Below are positions 43,330-56,525 of a stretch of 64,000 bases of DNA, one piece after another. The number at the start of each line of letters is the position of its first letter. Within the stretch, counting starts at the first letter, position 1. A model generated the notes under the pieces. The model was not told the origin of the DNA. It did no database searches and saw only the letters and a list, made by a program, of their open reading frames with translations. Origin of the DNA: Blasia pusilla. Taxonomy: Eukaryota > Marchantiophyta > Marchantiopsida > Blasiales. Location: the NCBI GenBank assembly GCA_050084515.1, contig CM114271.1, positions 7,006,001-7,070,000 of the forward strand, read 5' to 3'. Both the position numbers and the translations under genes were made by a program.

Positions 43330-44967
43330 GGTCATCTACATCACGTTCCAATTAGTCCATTAAAACCATTGCTTGTCCTCCACAATGTTGAAGAACTGTC
43401 ATAGATAGTTATACACATTCTCCTCATCGCATGACATTCTTCAAGTCTATCCTCCATATGGGCTTACCACGAAGGATCATGCAGTTTGGAGGAGAATGTA
43501 TGATCATGCCAGTCGTTGCAACACATCTTCATTCAAATGGGAAATTATGGATGTTGGTTATTTAAAGATAGAGCAACAAAAATCAAATGTTGACTATGAA
43601 ATATGCTAATAGGTTGAATTCACTACAATTAGAATATATAGAGTAAACACATTACTTAAGCAAATATGATGAATACACTTATATGGTATCACACCAATGT
43701 AAAGATATCATTGAAGTAGCCTCAACAAGCAGAGCAAGTTTAGTCAATCAATATATTTTATAAGATTTAAGTGTTATCCTTGGTTGCTCAACGATTAAAG
43801 GTATTTTACACATCATCCAATTATTGTGGTAAAATACAAATATCCAAAAGAGTGAAGCTATTCTCTTCGAGACTCATAACAGAGTTATGAATATTGTGTG
43901 TAATTGATTGTATGCACGTTGTGTTTCATCTAATTTTTATGGAATTTAGATAAATATAATTAAATTTCATCATTTTACATCACATTTGCATGAGATATGC
44001 TAGTGTTGATACATGCCCAAACTTAAGATAACTCTTGTAGTTTGGTATAATGATAATTAGAGTGGCATGTTTAACAACAACATGCATAGATTTATCTATA
44101 TTCTCTATATCCAGCTCTGCATGCCATCGAGCCCCTCTCTCATCACATATGATATCCTTAAATACCTTCAAAATATAGGCGAATCAATCTCCCATCGATC
44201 GCACAAGTTGTGCTCCCAATAATTTGCACGAAATCAATACCCCTCTTAATCTCTTAGCAAAAAAATACATGCTCATGCTCACACCTTCCAATTCTTTGGT
44301 ACATTCCAATAAAAAATTCATATTCACGCAACTAGCAATTTCACTTTACAATTGTGTGGACATGTAAAGTGCAAGTGCAAACACGCACAACTAAGCTGCA
44401 AATGAGCTTGCAAACCACTCCATTTTATTTATTTCCGCTCAACTTTCCAAGATTCCTATCCTCACTTTGCAACCATTTTGTTCTTCCAAAGTGAAGCCAA
44501 CTCTAGGATTTTTTTGGGAGGAAGTTTTGTTCATATTGAGAGATTCTAGACGAGTGAAGTTCATTCTATTCCGTGATTTCTTTTAGGGTTGTTCTTGAAA
44601 TGAAGGAGAAAACAAATCCATCCCTAAGAAACAATTGGAAGAAGCCCAATCCTCCCCCCCTAAATAAAAATTTCATAGAGCAAAATGAGTGCAAAAAGAG
44701 GCCAAAGAAAGCAAAAAATGCCTAATGTGGATTTGTAGAAAACCATTACTTTGAGGCTACGTTGCAAGTGAGTTTGTGCAAGTTATTTGCGACTACTTAG
44801 ACTTGCAAGTCATATGTTTTTTGTGAGTGTGAGGCGATTAGGTTGCATTTTCTCTAATTTACAAGTGTATTGAGAGTGTAATACAAAGACACTTTAGAGT
44901 CGCGAAATATTCATAAAACACGACTCAAAATGATTGTCATGCGACTACCATAGTTGCAAATTGCATT
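43330..44967. other. AT-rich spacer, no gene recognised
   Basis: No open frame above about 65 codons looks coding, and no repeat boundary is clear. Confidence 0.5.
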
Positions 44968-45809
44968 TGTCGTACGAATACACATCGTTGCCAATATACA
45001 TCGGCTGCCATACACACATATGTCTAAGATCCATCTAGCTATGAATCCTAACATCTCTATACATAGACGATTGAACAACCCCAACATAAAGTTGAATCCG
45101 CACTATAAACTCTAATGAGATGTGCAATCAACCGTGCTTCATCCAAACAACCATATTCGTGAATGAGATACACACTATTGTAACAACATGAGAAAGTGTA
45201 TACAAGGACTCCCAAAATATGTGTGATCTTCCTTATTGATCGCTCCTAGCCCACTCTTCAAGAGAGAATCCAGGCTCAATACATGCAAACTGCATCGTAT
45301 CACGAATCCCAACACGAGTCTGCAATCCTAAGGAGATGAGCTCCAAATGAGCTTCATCCGAGGTGTATCCCACTAGACACCACCATGGGTGACATGTACA
45401 CATAGGTCACCTTCCTCCTAGTAGGTTACTACCAACCTGTAGTGTACACATATATACTAACTCCCTAACAACTACACATGTGGTTCCCTCATGAGACCAA
45501 CTATCAACTAACCAACGACCATATAGGTCCAAGTGGATCCATACATGGCTTGGAAGGTCAACCTCTCCAAGGTTGCCACTCGTCATAAAGGGAAGGATGA
45601 CCTACACTCGTAGGTCATCTCCTAAGAGCAAGCTACATATGACTTATCAAAATAGGAGAGTACAAGACCCCTATAGGGCCTCGATACTATTTCATCCTAT
45701 GCCTCATCTACCATAGCAGATGTCGTGCGAATACACATCGTTGCCAACATTCATCAGGTGTCATGCACACACATGTCTAAGATCCATCTAGCTATGAATC
45801 GTAACATCT

Positions 45810-47090
45810 TGTGATGCCCACAATTTTATACTTTTGAAGAAATAAATCTTTTTATTCAACAAAGACTTGTATATACATTATGATTTTGATTATTATGTAT
45901 TATTATGGGAAGGAATGAGTAAGATTAAAGAGAATCAAAAAGCTCCAAGGACAAGGCACAGAGATATAAAATCAAGGATTTTCCCAAGAGGAGAGGAGAA
46001 TAAAATAACCAAGTCTAAAGAACCAGCAAGAAGCTTCGGAAGGACAATGAAGATTTGTGAAGCTCTGTTAAGCTCTGTCTATGAAGTGCTTCGCTCTTGA
46101 ACGAAGCATGATGAAGAAGAAGAGAAAGAAGTACTTCGCTCTTGAACGAAAAACGAAGCACCTTGAACAAGAACAAAGAATGGAGCGCTTCGTCTTCAGA
46201 TCATGAGAAAGAGCTTCATCCTCAAGCAAAGAAAAAGAGGTCCAAACTTAGTAGCGAAGCGAAGCTAAGATTGACAATGATTTCAAGTGACACATAGTTA
46301 GAACACTCAGAATAGGAAACGACGTAACTCTTTGTATTAGATAGGTAGCTAAGATAGTTTTGTTTTCTGGATTCACAGGGATTGTAGGAAAAGAAAAGAA
46401 CACCATAGATCTAGGTAGTTACAAATATTGAAGAGACACTAGCTTCATCAAGAATGCTTCGAATCTTTGGATCACTCATACTTCAGAGAATATTTAAGAA
46501 GCAAAGAAGTAGCTATCATCATCATTCTCTTACGAAGTCCTTACGTTATAAGAATGGTCCGAGCAAGGGAGTAGTACCCGCTCGAGCTTGTATATACTTT
46601 TGAAGCTTTCTCATTCTTAATGGAGTAGTAAAGCACTCATTCATTCATTCTGATGTGCGATGCTTATGTATGAGTATTCTTTTTGGGTGTGTAGAGAGAA
46701 GAGTGAATCAGGCGAACCTTTCTTATCAATGGAATAATCAATATAGAGTTGTAGGAATTTTGTTTAACAAAGAGTAGCCTGCCGAGACGGATTGAGTTCC
46801 GAAAGTAGGATAAGCCAGCTTTCATGTAAAGGTCTTTGTGAGGTTTCTTGATATCGAGAGGAAATCTACCTAAGCGTGTTGTCAACTCCACTAGAGAGAA
46901 TAGAGGAAAGAAACCTTGGTACTAAGAAAGATCCAAAGATATTGATAAGACTTTGAATATAAATCACACACATTTAAATACAACTATTACAACATAATTA
47001 TAATTTCAAACTCTTTTTTCATCAAACAATGATCCTCTTGGGGATCGAACTCAGTAAACGATTGTAAAATTGAAACTCTTATACTTTACA
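45810..47090. repeat. Solo LTR nested in the terminal repeat of the minus-strand element
   Basis: TGTGATGCCC at 45810 to ACTTTACA at 47090, 1281 bp, flanked by perfect CATCT at 45805-45809 and 47091-47095. Removing it restores the A segment, which reads on as in the uninterrupted copy at 44968. A TATA-like TATATAC lies near 46591. No internal coding region is present. Family unknown; the orientation, inferred from the TATA position, is +. Confidence 0.8.
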
Positions 47091-47356
47091 CATCTCTACA
47101 CATGAAAGACTAGATAACCCCTATGGTCCCCCTAGTTGGTGGTTAGGTCCCTCTAACTCAAGATAGCCTAAAAAATAAGTCTAAATGCTATGTACATTTT
47201 TTATGCTAAGATCATGAGGCTGGATGCTATGTTGCCCTATCGTTAGTCACCTTCATGCAATCCATAATATCAAGAGTCATCTTGTAATCTACCTATCACA
47301 TTATGTACATTTGGGACAAATCCAACGTCCTTGAGCAACCAAGTCAAGAGGTAGCG

Positions 47357-48620
47357 TCAAACATGACATATGCCATCCTTATAACACCCATCACAGACTA
47401 GCATTATGACTGGTCCTCTGGTAGACCCACACAACATGCATCTCAAGCCTGCAATAACGACTGCTAAGCTCGGATCAATCCTCCCATCTATATTTGGAAG
47501 ATGACATGGCGCACAATTACGCACATGATCTTTCCAAACGGTGCCATCATGACCCTCTAAAACAAGGACTCCATAAGGTAAAATCTCTTGCACTCACAAA
47601 ATAGTGCATTTGGTCATCATGTCCAATATCTTCGGTATTTTCTACTCTAGGTAGACATAATCACCATGATGGAATCGCTGAATCCCTTGTCGATTGCCTC
47701 CTCCACGCGTAGTCGCGTACCTCAAATTATTGCAATATTGAGCGATATCCAACTGGTTCTCAAACGCCATGGGCATGACTCTTCGAAAAAGCTCATCCCA
47801 TTGAGAACACGCTCGCACCCATACGTGTGGATTTTCGAGGTCAAGTAACTCAACCACATCTCCTCAAATCGACGATGATAACTTTGGCTCCCTCCCATAG
47901 AGCAAGAAATACGGTGAAAATGATGGCAGGGATACCTTTCAACTAAAGTGGTAATCCATCGCCAACCACGGCAACTGTAGGTCCCAATATTCCAAGTGTC
48001 CTCTCTATAGTCCATACTTGCATAATCCTCTCTTCATCGCGTGCACAACTCTCTCTTCCAAACCATCTATCTCACGATGATCTCGAGAAGTCATCCAATG
48101 ATCGATCTATTAGTGCCTGATCACACAAGGCCTGAAAGTCACCCCTAAACTCAGTACCCTGGTCTCTCAACACCTCCTCTAGTGCGCCGAAATGACTAAG
48201 CACTCTATTAAGAATGCATAAACCGCTCCCTCACTCGACCTATCCAACAATGTTACCAACTCAATCCACTTGGAGAAGTGCTCTCCCATGACCAACATGT
48301 ACCGACTATGGCGCCCCGTCAATGGTAAAGGCCTTGCAAAGTCTAAACTCCAACGATACCCTAATCCCATGATCGGTAAAGCATGCAAGTGTGGTGTCGG
48401 AGCATTGAACGATGCCCACACCCTATCACATATAATGCATATGGCTACAAACTGCTAAACATAAGTCTGCATACCATTCCACCAATACAGAATCTGAATC
48501 AAGCTATACGTACCCTTGACTACAAAATTCCCTAACTCCTCGTGAGCATGCATGCCTCACGACTCATGCTCATTGCAAATGATGCGAAACCATCTGCACT
48601 CATCCATCCTCCCAAAATCG
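47357..48620 (-). pseudogene. Integrase and damaged PHD finger of the truncated minus-strand element
   Basis: The frame 48421-48179 carries LGYRWSLDFARPLPLTGRHS (first catalytic Asp) and ERYPCHH-type remnants follow. The frame 47593-47357 reads GHDGTVWKDHVRNCAPCHLP, then CMLCGSTRGPVIMLVCDGCY, after which the PHD reading is shifted. Confidence 0.78.
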
Positions 48621-48959
48621 AAGCACATGCACCCCCTCTCGCCTGAACCCCATGGCTTGCTGTAGGACTCGATCTCGCTCTCTAGCACCAACTGTGCTCG
48701 CTCAGACATCAGTGCGCAGGTACTCCAAGACCAGCTCATCGTCGTGGATGTCTCCTGTCCTTGTCGACTCATCACTAGCATCTTGATCTGAGGACTTACC
48801 ATCCAACTTCCCTCCTAGAGTGGATGCCTCATACTGACCTGACATAACCAATAGACACAAATAAGCAAATGTGTGCCAACCCGGCACCATCTCCTCATCA
48901 CTCTCACCATGCCACCGCGCTCCAATCGCATCGCTATAGCTCGTGCATGGGTTACGGCT

Positions 48960-49989
48960 CAACCCGTTTGCATCCTAGTTCAGATGTCCTAGGCGATGGA
49001 CAACCTGAAAATTGTACTCCTGCAACATAAGTGGCCATTTGGCAAGCTTACATGTAAGCTTGTCAGACTCCATCAACCATCTGAGTGGTTGATGAGCGTG
49101 AAAGGATTCTCGAACAAATAACATCTGAAATGGGCCACTACCCACACTGCAACTGAGCACTCCCCCTCATAGGAATTGTACTTTGCCTCCCCAGCGTTGT
49201 TCGAGCGGCTCGCATATGACTATGAACTCCTTCCCCTCATCATCTCTTTGAGTGAGCACCGCTCCTAACACCAACATACTCCAATCCGTATGTAACTGGA
49301 ACGGATGACCATGCATAGGTCTCCTCAAAATGGGCAAGGACATGAACCTATCCTTGAGCTCATGAAATACTCCCTCCTGATCATCTCCCCAAAACTACTC
49401 CTGGTCCAACCTAGTCAGCATTGTCAGTGCCTTGGCAATCGCATCAAAGCCCTTCACGTACCGTCGGTAGTAGTTCACCAATCCCATGAAAGCTCAAACT
49501 CAACCCACATCTGTAGGGCGGGGAATGCGCCCTATGGCCTCCACCTTTGTCTGCTGAACTCCAATACCGCTTGGATGAATGGTGTGTCCAAGGTACTCAA
49601 TCTGGTCATGGAAGAACTTGCACTTGCTTGGATGTAACTTCATCCCTTGTAATTGCAATTGTCGAAACACCTCCTCTAGATGTCTCTCATGCTCCTCAAC
49701 CGTGGCACTGAAGACGATGTAACATCTCGCATAATCCAAACTAGCTAAAATCCTATCCATAACTTGCTGAAAACCCGCAGGGCCGTTCTTCAACCCAAAT
49801 GGTAAGAACCGCCACTAGTACAAAAAATCCTTCCCCAAAGGATCTATCCCCCAAAATGTTAGCTTCTCCTTGTCCTCCACCTGGATGGGCAATTGATGAT
49901 AGCCAGCACGGAGATCCAAACAACAAAAGATAACTTTCCAAATGGGTCGTGATCCTCATAATTAAATGTGCGCCAATGCAAAACATCAT
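48960..49989 (-). pseudogene. pol: RT and RNase H of the truncated minus-strand element
   Basis: The frame 49793-49500 reads NGPAGFQQVMDRILAS, SATVEEHERHLEEVFRQL and EYLGHTIHPSGIGVQQTK. The YIDD active site is partly deleted (RCYIVFSATVEEHE). RNase H remnants include QLHTDWSML and HQPLRWLMESDKLT (49160-48975). Stops and shifts separate the parts. Confidence 0.82.
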
Positions 49990-50089
49990 AGCTCTAATCC
50001 GCTCATACTAGAATGGAACCACATCAGAGTTTTAGAAGCGAGGCATAAGTTGTAGACGTGAGACATGAGCCTTGATGGATGTCTCAAAT

Positions 50090-50470
50090 GATAGGATTGT
50101 GACCTAGCACTGTCTTATTTGGGAAGAGCTTAAGCCCCTCAAGAGTTGGGCTCAAATAGGATTGTAATCTCACTTGAAACATGACTAAACGTTTGGGAGT
50201 TCTCTGTGTTTTAGGTCATGCCGACTAGATCCAATTTGCGTTTGGGATGAATAAATTGAGAGTAGAAAGCTCGTAGGAAGCAATTTTCGGCCCAATGCAC
50301 TACATATGCAAAAAGAATGCATGGGCAAATATCTAAAAATCATCCCCAAACTATTGGAATGATAGTTCAATCGAGGTCCATAAGGAACGACCAAAAATCT
50401 CTCCCCTAAGTCTCGAATGACTTGCATGTGTTTGGTAGTAAGAGACCGCAGATAGATATGGTGAACTTGA
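50090..50470. repeat. Diverged copy of the 13.4-kb LTR family
   Basis: Several ordered matches to 13690-14250: TTTGCGTTTGGGA, GAAAGCTC, CGACCAAAAATCT and AAGTCTCGAATGACTTGC (there GCATTTGGGA, GAAAGCTT, TGACCAAAAAGTCG, AAGTCTTTCGAGACTTGC). Boundaries are unclear. Confidence 0.4.
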
Positions 50471-51569
50471 AGGATGGCCCAAGAACAAGACTTGGAAGAT
50501 GCAAGGCTTATTTACCCAAACCATAGTACATGTGAGTGTGTCTGAGTGCAGTCATAAATCAACTCTCATGCATCAAATGTTGTAGAGTTGTGTAGGAAAG
50601 ATATTGATAGAAGTAATCACGCAAATCCCGTTGGATTAGCAAATAAATTCATTAGAACGATCTCTAATTTTTGCCTCTCCAAATTTACCATCACGTCCAA
50701 AATAGGCATGAAGAAACCCCTATGGTTATTATATATGAAAATATAGTTTTTACTAGTGGTTACATGTGCAAATAATCATTGGATATAAAGTGAAGGGAAA
50801 CTATTTTGGTGCAACAAACACATGAATGGTCATCATATATGGACTTTAAGATAAAAGCGAAGAAAGCTACTATATACTCGTGTGTATAGCTCACCATCAC
50901 TTCTTGTACCAGCTCAATACCTCTTGAGAATCTATGTGATCATGAGAATCCTTGTAGAATATAAGTTTTACTTCTAGTCGTGTTTTGACCAATTGACCAA
51001 ATGTCTTGAGCCGCTTATTTAATGAACTTATCCTTCAATGTAAGTATTGTTTGATTTCTCCATGATCCTTTTCCCCTTCTTACCAATTTTACGTCTATCT
51101 ACATCTAGTTTTGTTTGAAAAAATATTTAAAATAAATCTTCCAATAAAGCGTCAATAAATTACCCATGCATTTGTTGATTTTTCCCATCAAGCATGTCAT
51201 GATTGACACTAAATCATCACCACATTTCTCTTTGCAATCCCTTACCCATCAATCAAATGATTGGCATTGATTTATCATCGCATTTATTTTTTGTATTCCT
51301 TACCCATCAATCAAACTTTAAATGCTCCTCTCTATAGCAATCTGTTTGGGAAATTGAGAGGCCTTCCCTTTTCAATTCTTTTTCACATTTGATTCACTTC
51401 AAGATTATTACGAAATTTGTTATAGATTTCATGATTTTATTTCCCCCCATTTAAATCATACAACAATGCATTATTCTATAAATTGATGCTAAAATTTCTA
51501 TAAGTATTAAGAATAGCATGCCTTATCTTTAAATATAAAATAAGATCTATAAAGGGGACCTTCTAATGG
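50471..51569. other. AT-rich spacer, no gene recognised
   Basis: TTTTCC/CATCAAT-rich sequence with a loose internal duplication near 51180-51320 (CCATCAANCA, TGATTGACATTGA and similar). No coding signal. Confidence 0.5.
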
Positions 51570-51614
51570 GATATTGAGCCTTGTCCCTTCCAGATACATA
51601 CCTCGATTAGGGGC

Positions 51615-52316
51615 GTGTCACCCACGCAGTATATGACTCAACAAGAGATAGTTGTCAGAGTTAAGCCAGAGCATGCAACGGATAGTGCTATGGTGCGCAT
51701 CCGTGCGATTTCGACACGAGCTGAGTCGTACGATGTGTTGGTGGGGAGTACAATGCTATATCCCCTAGGATTCATCCTTGACTTATGGGAGGAGACCGTT
51801 GCTCATCGACCAGGGTGGAGGTTAGGTGACGGCCAGATGAGTCAGTTATCCATGCAGTTTACGGGACGAGGTGGTCGACCACGAGACGAGTCTGTGATCA
51901 TATTGGCAGCTTTCATAGGTAGTGTTAGCTGGCTGGGAGAGTTGTTGGAGGGGAACGCACATGCGGAGGATGTCCCAGTAGCGGATAGTCCCACTGAGAG
52001 ACAGGCCATGGTAGGTGTCTCTTCCCATGTTGGCGAGACCTCTCCACCATTGTGGGGTACGACTCGAGAGTTACAGAGGAGTGCCGACAACCTCGTGAGG
52101 CAGGCCTGGAGCCATGTTTTTATTTCGGAGCAGAGCGATTTGAGTGGCGATTGGGCTCTTAGAGTGGAGGCGTTGACACCACTGATTACCATACACGTTG
52201 TGTGGAAGTGTCCAGAGGAGGGTATTAGATCTCTTCAGAGGGATTACCACGTGATTGGCTGCGGTATTATAGGCGGGCATACGAGTACATCATTACCTTT
52301 ATGTGGAGAGAGATGA
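51615..52316 (+). pseudogene. Protease C-terminal part and linker
   Basis: A 233-codon frame starts in the protease flap region (SPTQYMTQQEIVV) and covers SYDVLVGSTMLYPLGF and the conserved linker (LLEGNAHAEDVPV). The active-site Asp is missing because of the truncation. The frame runs past the DNMT start out of phase, exactly as in the complete copy. Confidence 0.8.
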
Positions 52317-53165
52317 GACGCGGCAAGTATCATTATGTCACGTGGCGAGATTGGTCCAGAGGTATCATGAGTTGTTTTCGGTATGTGCAGCACGAGGGTA
52401 TCAACATACACTACCTGCCAACATCTCTTTGGTGGGTGTGTAGGATCTGGATAGAGTTGGCACCATGCATTTGGTGATTTCTGGATGGGCATGTTAGGGT
52501 CATTCATCAGCTGGCCGAGGGTTTGGATTGCAAGATCCGAGGTCAGAGAAGTTTTGGGAGATGCTATGAGTAGTGCGCCACTTGCAAGAGAGCCAGACAT
52601 GTTCTCTGGCGTACATTTTTTAGAACGTGTCGTTGTTGGGAGACACTCATGCACGTGTGATGACGAGTGTGCATCAAGTGATGTCCTCGTTAGGACCTGC
52701 TGTGTTGTTAGACACAGCAAAAGTTGGATCACGTGCCCATTGTCCATGATTATGGTGGACGAACATGATACCATCAAAGGTATTGAGTCAAGCATACGAT
52801 GGAGTCCAGAGAGCACCACATCTCACAATAGATGCTATTTTTGGCTCAAGGCGTCGATCTCAAGTGGTGACGTGGGATGATAGACCACCGTTGGCGATAG
52901 CCAATAGGATGGGGGAGTTGAGGGCAGCCTTACCTACGTTGGTGAGCTTCCCAGCATCCCATGCCTTTCGTCAAGGAAGGCCACGCATGATTTGGGATGA
53001 GGTGACCTGAGCATTGGAGGAGCCTACAGTACATGAGCACGAGCGCGCCATGGGGTTTGCTATGGGTACAACGGCGGTGCCAGGTATGACCAAGGCATCA
53101 TAGAGACAGATGTTGGGGCAGACGATGGATCTCAACTATCTCACATGGATAGTCAGCCTAGGTAT
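52205..53165 (+). pseudogene. DNMT domain, second subfamily copy
   Basis: Motif I is damaged (deletion after GATCTCTTCAGAGGG). Motif IV reads GWAC-stop-GHSSAGRG: Pro became Ala and the Gln codon CAG became TAG. Motif VIII survives as SRAHC-LWWTN, and the C-terminal part as RRSQVVTWDDRPPLAIANRM and EHERAMGF, then RQMLGQTMDLNYLTWIVS. The last segment is in frame with CAG where the complete copy has TAG, so the copies complement each other as evidence for the original reading frame. Confidence 0.82.
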
Positions 53166-53474
53166 GGCTGAGTAGAGATGGATGCGAGTGTCATCCATAT
53201 CGTCACGTCCACGAGTTGGAGCATTGCCTACAGGGTCTGTACAAGCATTGGATGGGGGCAGGACAAGGAGAGTTAGGCATCCATGGACTTCTTGGGACGT
53301 TGTATGAGTAGAGAGTGCAAAGGCGACCAGGGCAACACATGTTCTTTTTTGCATATAGAGCATGGTGTAGGAGGTCACACCGGAGTGGCTGTTGCGGAGG
53401 TGGCTAAGGTTGCTACACAGCAACATAAGCCAGAGGTTGGGTCCTCTCTTAGTGAGGTCACGATGGAGACTTAG

Positions 53475-54960
53475 GAGCCTGTGATAGGTCTCAAGTTAAC
53501 AAGAGGAGACCAACGGAGGATTCATAGGTTTTTGAGAGGGCATGTCAATTGTTTTGCCTTCAGTATGAGAGATTTGGGTATAGTGAAGGGTCCCGAGATA
53601 CAGATTGAGTTGGCTAGTGATACGCCAATCTTTCGTCAACCCTACAAGTATTTCCATATGGAGCAAGCCTTGATTCAGAGCACGAGTCAAGACTTGTTGG
53701 AGGTAGGACTTGTGTACTTACCGCATGGGGAGTATGCATGTGCCACAGTCATGCTAGCGAAGAAGTATATGTATGGCAATTGGATGGATAGGTAGATGTG
53801 TGGAGATTACCGTCTTATCAACCGATAGACGAGGTCAGATTGGTACGCCATGCCTACTCTTAAAAATATCTTTGATGCGATAGGGCATGCAAAAATCTTC
53901 AGTATTTTAGATCTCCGTGTTGGCTATCATCAGCTTCCTATCAGGTTGGAGGACAAGGAGAAGACAACATTATGGGGGATAGATCGGATCGGGAGATATT
54001 ATTTGTATTAATGGCGGTTCTTACCATTTGGGTTGAAGAACGCGCATGTGGAGTATTAGAGAGTGATGGATAGGATTTTGGCTCGCTTGGATTTTGTACG
54101 GTGTTACATAGATGATATTCTTATTTTTAGTTCCACTGTTGAGGAGCATGAGGAACACCTAGAGGAGGTGTTTCGGCGATTGTAGTTACATGGACTGAAG
54201 TTACATCCAGATAAGTGCAGATTCTTTATTTGGAACACAGCGGATACCCGAGTGGGTTAGGTGTTCAATACACAAAGGTGGAGGCTATTGCACAGATTCC
54301 ACGCCCTACAGATGTGAGTCGAGTCTGAGCATTTGTGGGACTGGCGAACTTCTATCGACGGTAGGTCAAGGGTTTTAGTACGATTGTGAAGTCTTTGACC
54401 TTATTTACCAGACTTGATGAGGTTTGGTTGTGGGGAGATGATTAGGAGCGAGCATTTCAAGAGCTCAAGGATAAGTTGACATCCTTACCCATTTTAGAGA
54501 GACCGATTAGGGGTCGCCCATTCCTGCTACATACAGATTGGACCATGTTCGGTCTAGGAGTAGTGCTTACTCAGAGGGATGACGAGGAAAGGGAGTTCCT
54601 TTTGGATTATGCGAGCCGATCGAACAACATTGGAGAGGCAAAGTACAACTCCTACAAGGGAGATTGCCTAGCTGCAGTGTGGGCCGTGGCACACTTCAGG
54701 TGCTATCTATTCAGAAACCCTTTCATACTTGTCATTGATCATCTGCCATTTAGATGGTTGATGGAGTCCGACAAGCGTACGGGAAAGCTTGCCAGGTCGG
54801 CTCTATTACTACAAGAGTATGAGTTCGAGATGGTTCATAGGCCAGGTCGGCTAAACTAGGATGGAGATGGGCTGAGTCGTAACCCATATGCGAGTTAGAG
54901 AGACGACACAAGAGCTCGATGGCTCGGAGAGAGTGATGAGGAGATGGTGTCTGGTTAGCA
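53475..54960 (+). pseudogene. pol: RT and RNase H, second subfamily copy
   Basis: RT entry region MRDLGIVKGPEIQIELASDT, EAC-like MCGDYRLINR, FSILDLRVGYHQLPI and CYIDDILIF are readable; RNase H at 54476-54859 is open (LLHTDWTMFGLGVVL, KGDCLAAVWAVAHFR, VIDHLPFRWL). Stops include CGG to TAG at about 53793 and CAG to TAG at 53827 relative to the complete copy. Confidence 0.85.
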
Positions 54961-55145
54961 TACATCAACATATCTTTGTTGGTTGACTATTGTAGGTCAA
55001 TCACTTTTGGTGATTCTAGTGGTGGGATTGGATGATGAGTCCTTGGATTTGGAGGTCACTGAGGAGGTGACACGTGGTCGTGATATCCATGACGACATGG
55101 AGATTGTGGAGTTCTTGCGTACTGGCGTCATAGCGAGCATAGTGA

Positions 55146-56525
55146 GTGTTAGGGAGCGGGATCAGATCCTATAGAGAGCCAAAAGGTTCAGGTGGGAGGG
55201 GATTGGATCATATTTTGCGGGTATGGGGAGATGGTAGGATACAAGTGGTACCTCATCCTTCCCAACAAGCATGTGTAGTGCGATATACCCAAGAGGATTT
55301 GGGGCATTTTGGAGTAGAGCGTACTTACAACTTACTCCAGGTTCAATATTGGTGGCACGGCATGCATATTGGGTGCAGGAGTTTGTGGCCCGATGTATGG
55401 TATGTGACCAAGTGCGAGCATCCTTCAATGGTCCCACTACGCAGTTACATCCTTTACTGATTATGGGTTTAGGTTATCGGTATAGTTTAGACTTTGCGGG
55501 ACCTTTACCATTAATGGGGCGTCATCACATGTACGTGTTGGTCATGGTGGAGCATTTTTCCAAGTGGATAGAGTTGGTAGCACTACCAGAAAAGAAAGCG
55601 AGGGAATAGCCTATGCATTTCTAAATCGTGTGCTTAGTCACTCTGATAAATCGGCGGAGGTGTTGATTGACCAGGGTACCAAGTTCAGGGGAGAGTTTCA
55701 GGCCTTGTGTGATGAGGTGCTAATAGATCACCACACCACGTTTGGAGATCATCCAGAGGCGGATGGGTTGGCGTAGAGAGTAGCACATACGGTGAAGAGA
55801 GGATTATGCAAGTATAGCTTGCAGCGGGGACATTTGAGGGAGTGGGACCTACAGTTGCGATGGTTGGCTATGGATTATCGCTTGAGTCGCCAAGCATCCT
55901 TGGCGTCATTTTTTCTGTAGTTTTTTCTCTTTGGGAGAGGGCAACATTTACCTGCAGCTATTTGACGTGACATGGTAGAGGTGTTAGATCTTGATGATCC
56001 AGATGTGTGGGTACAAGCATGTTCTCAAAGGATAGAATTTTTTCGTAGAGTTATGCTTATGGCCTTTGAGAACTTAGCTATATTTAGCATAGGGATATAT
56101 TGAGGTACACGACCATTCATGGAGGAGATTATCGTTCAAGGATTATGAGGTTTCATCTTGGAGATTACATGTTTTTACAGTAGACGGCACCCACGACGCT
56201 AGATGTCACTGCAGGAAGGACGATTCTACGTGTGCGCGAGGTGTTATCGATCGAAGTCCTCATGTTGGAGAGACATAATGGTATGGTTTGGAAGGATCAT
56301 GTGCGTAACTGTGTGCGATGTCATCTTCCAAATATGGAGGGGACAGTAGCTCCGAGCTTGGCAGTGGTACTTGCAGGCTTGAGGTGTATGTTGTGCGGAT
56401 CTGTAAGGGGTGCAGCCACCATGTTAGTATGTGATGGTTGTTCTCGAGGATGGCATATGTCATGTCTGACCCCCCCTCTTGATGTAGTTCCCATAGGAGG
56501 ATGGATATGTTCGAGATGTATATAG
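55146..56525 (+). pseudogene. Integrase and complete PHD finger, second subfamily copy
   Basis: The zinc domain, DFAGPLPLMGRHH and LIDQGTKFRGEF are readable in shifted frames (55146-55776); the core's end is broken by several stops. The final frame 56232-56525 (97 codons) is open and contains an intact PHD finger: CMLC, VCDGC, WHMSC, ICSRC with the expected spacing, ending at TAG in the same position as the complete copy. Confidence 0.85.

Larger units (their letters stand above)
44968..49989 (-). mobile_element. 5'-truncated DNMT/PHD-family element with nested solo LTR
   Basis: Read on the minus strand it begins inside RT near 49989 and runs through RNase H, integrase and PHD to a polypurine tract (47134-47125) and the terminal block A (47124-47096 plus 45809-45721), two bases, B (45718 to about 45081) and A' (about 45080-44968). 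The A ends read TGTCGTGCG and TGTCGTACG on the + strand. A is split by an inserted 1281-bp solo LTR. The missing left part means the DNMT is absent. Frames are broken throughout. Confidence 0.8.
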
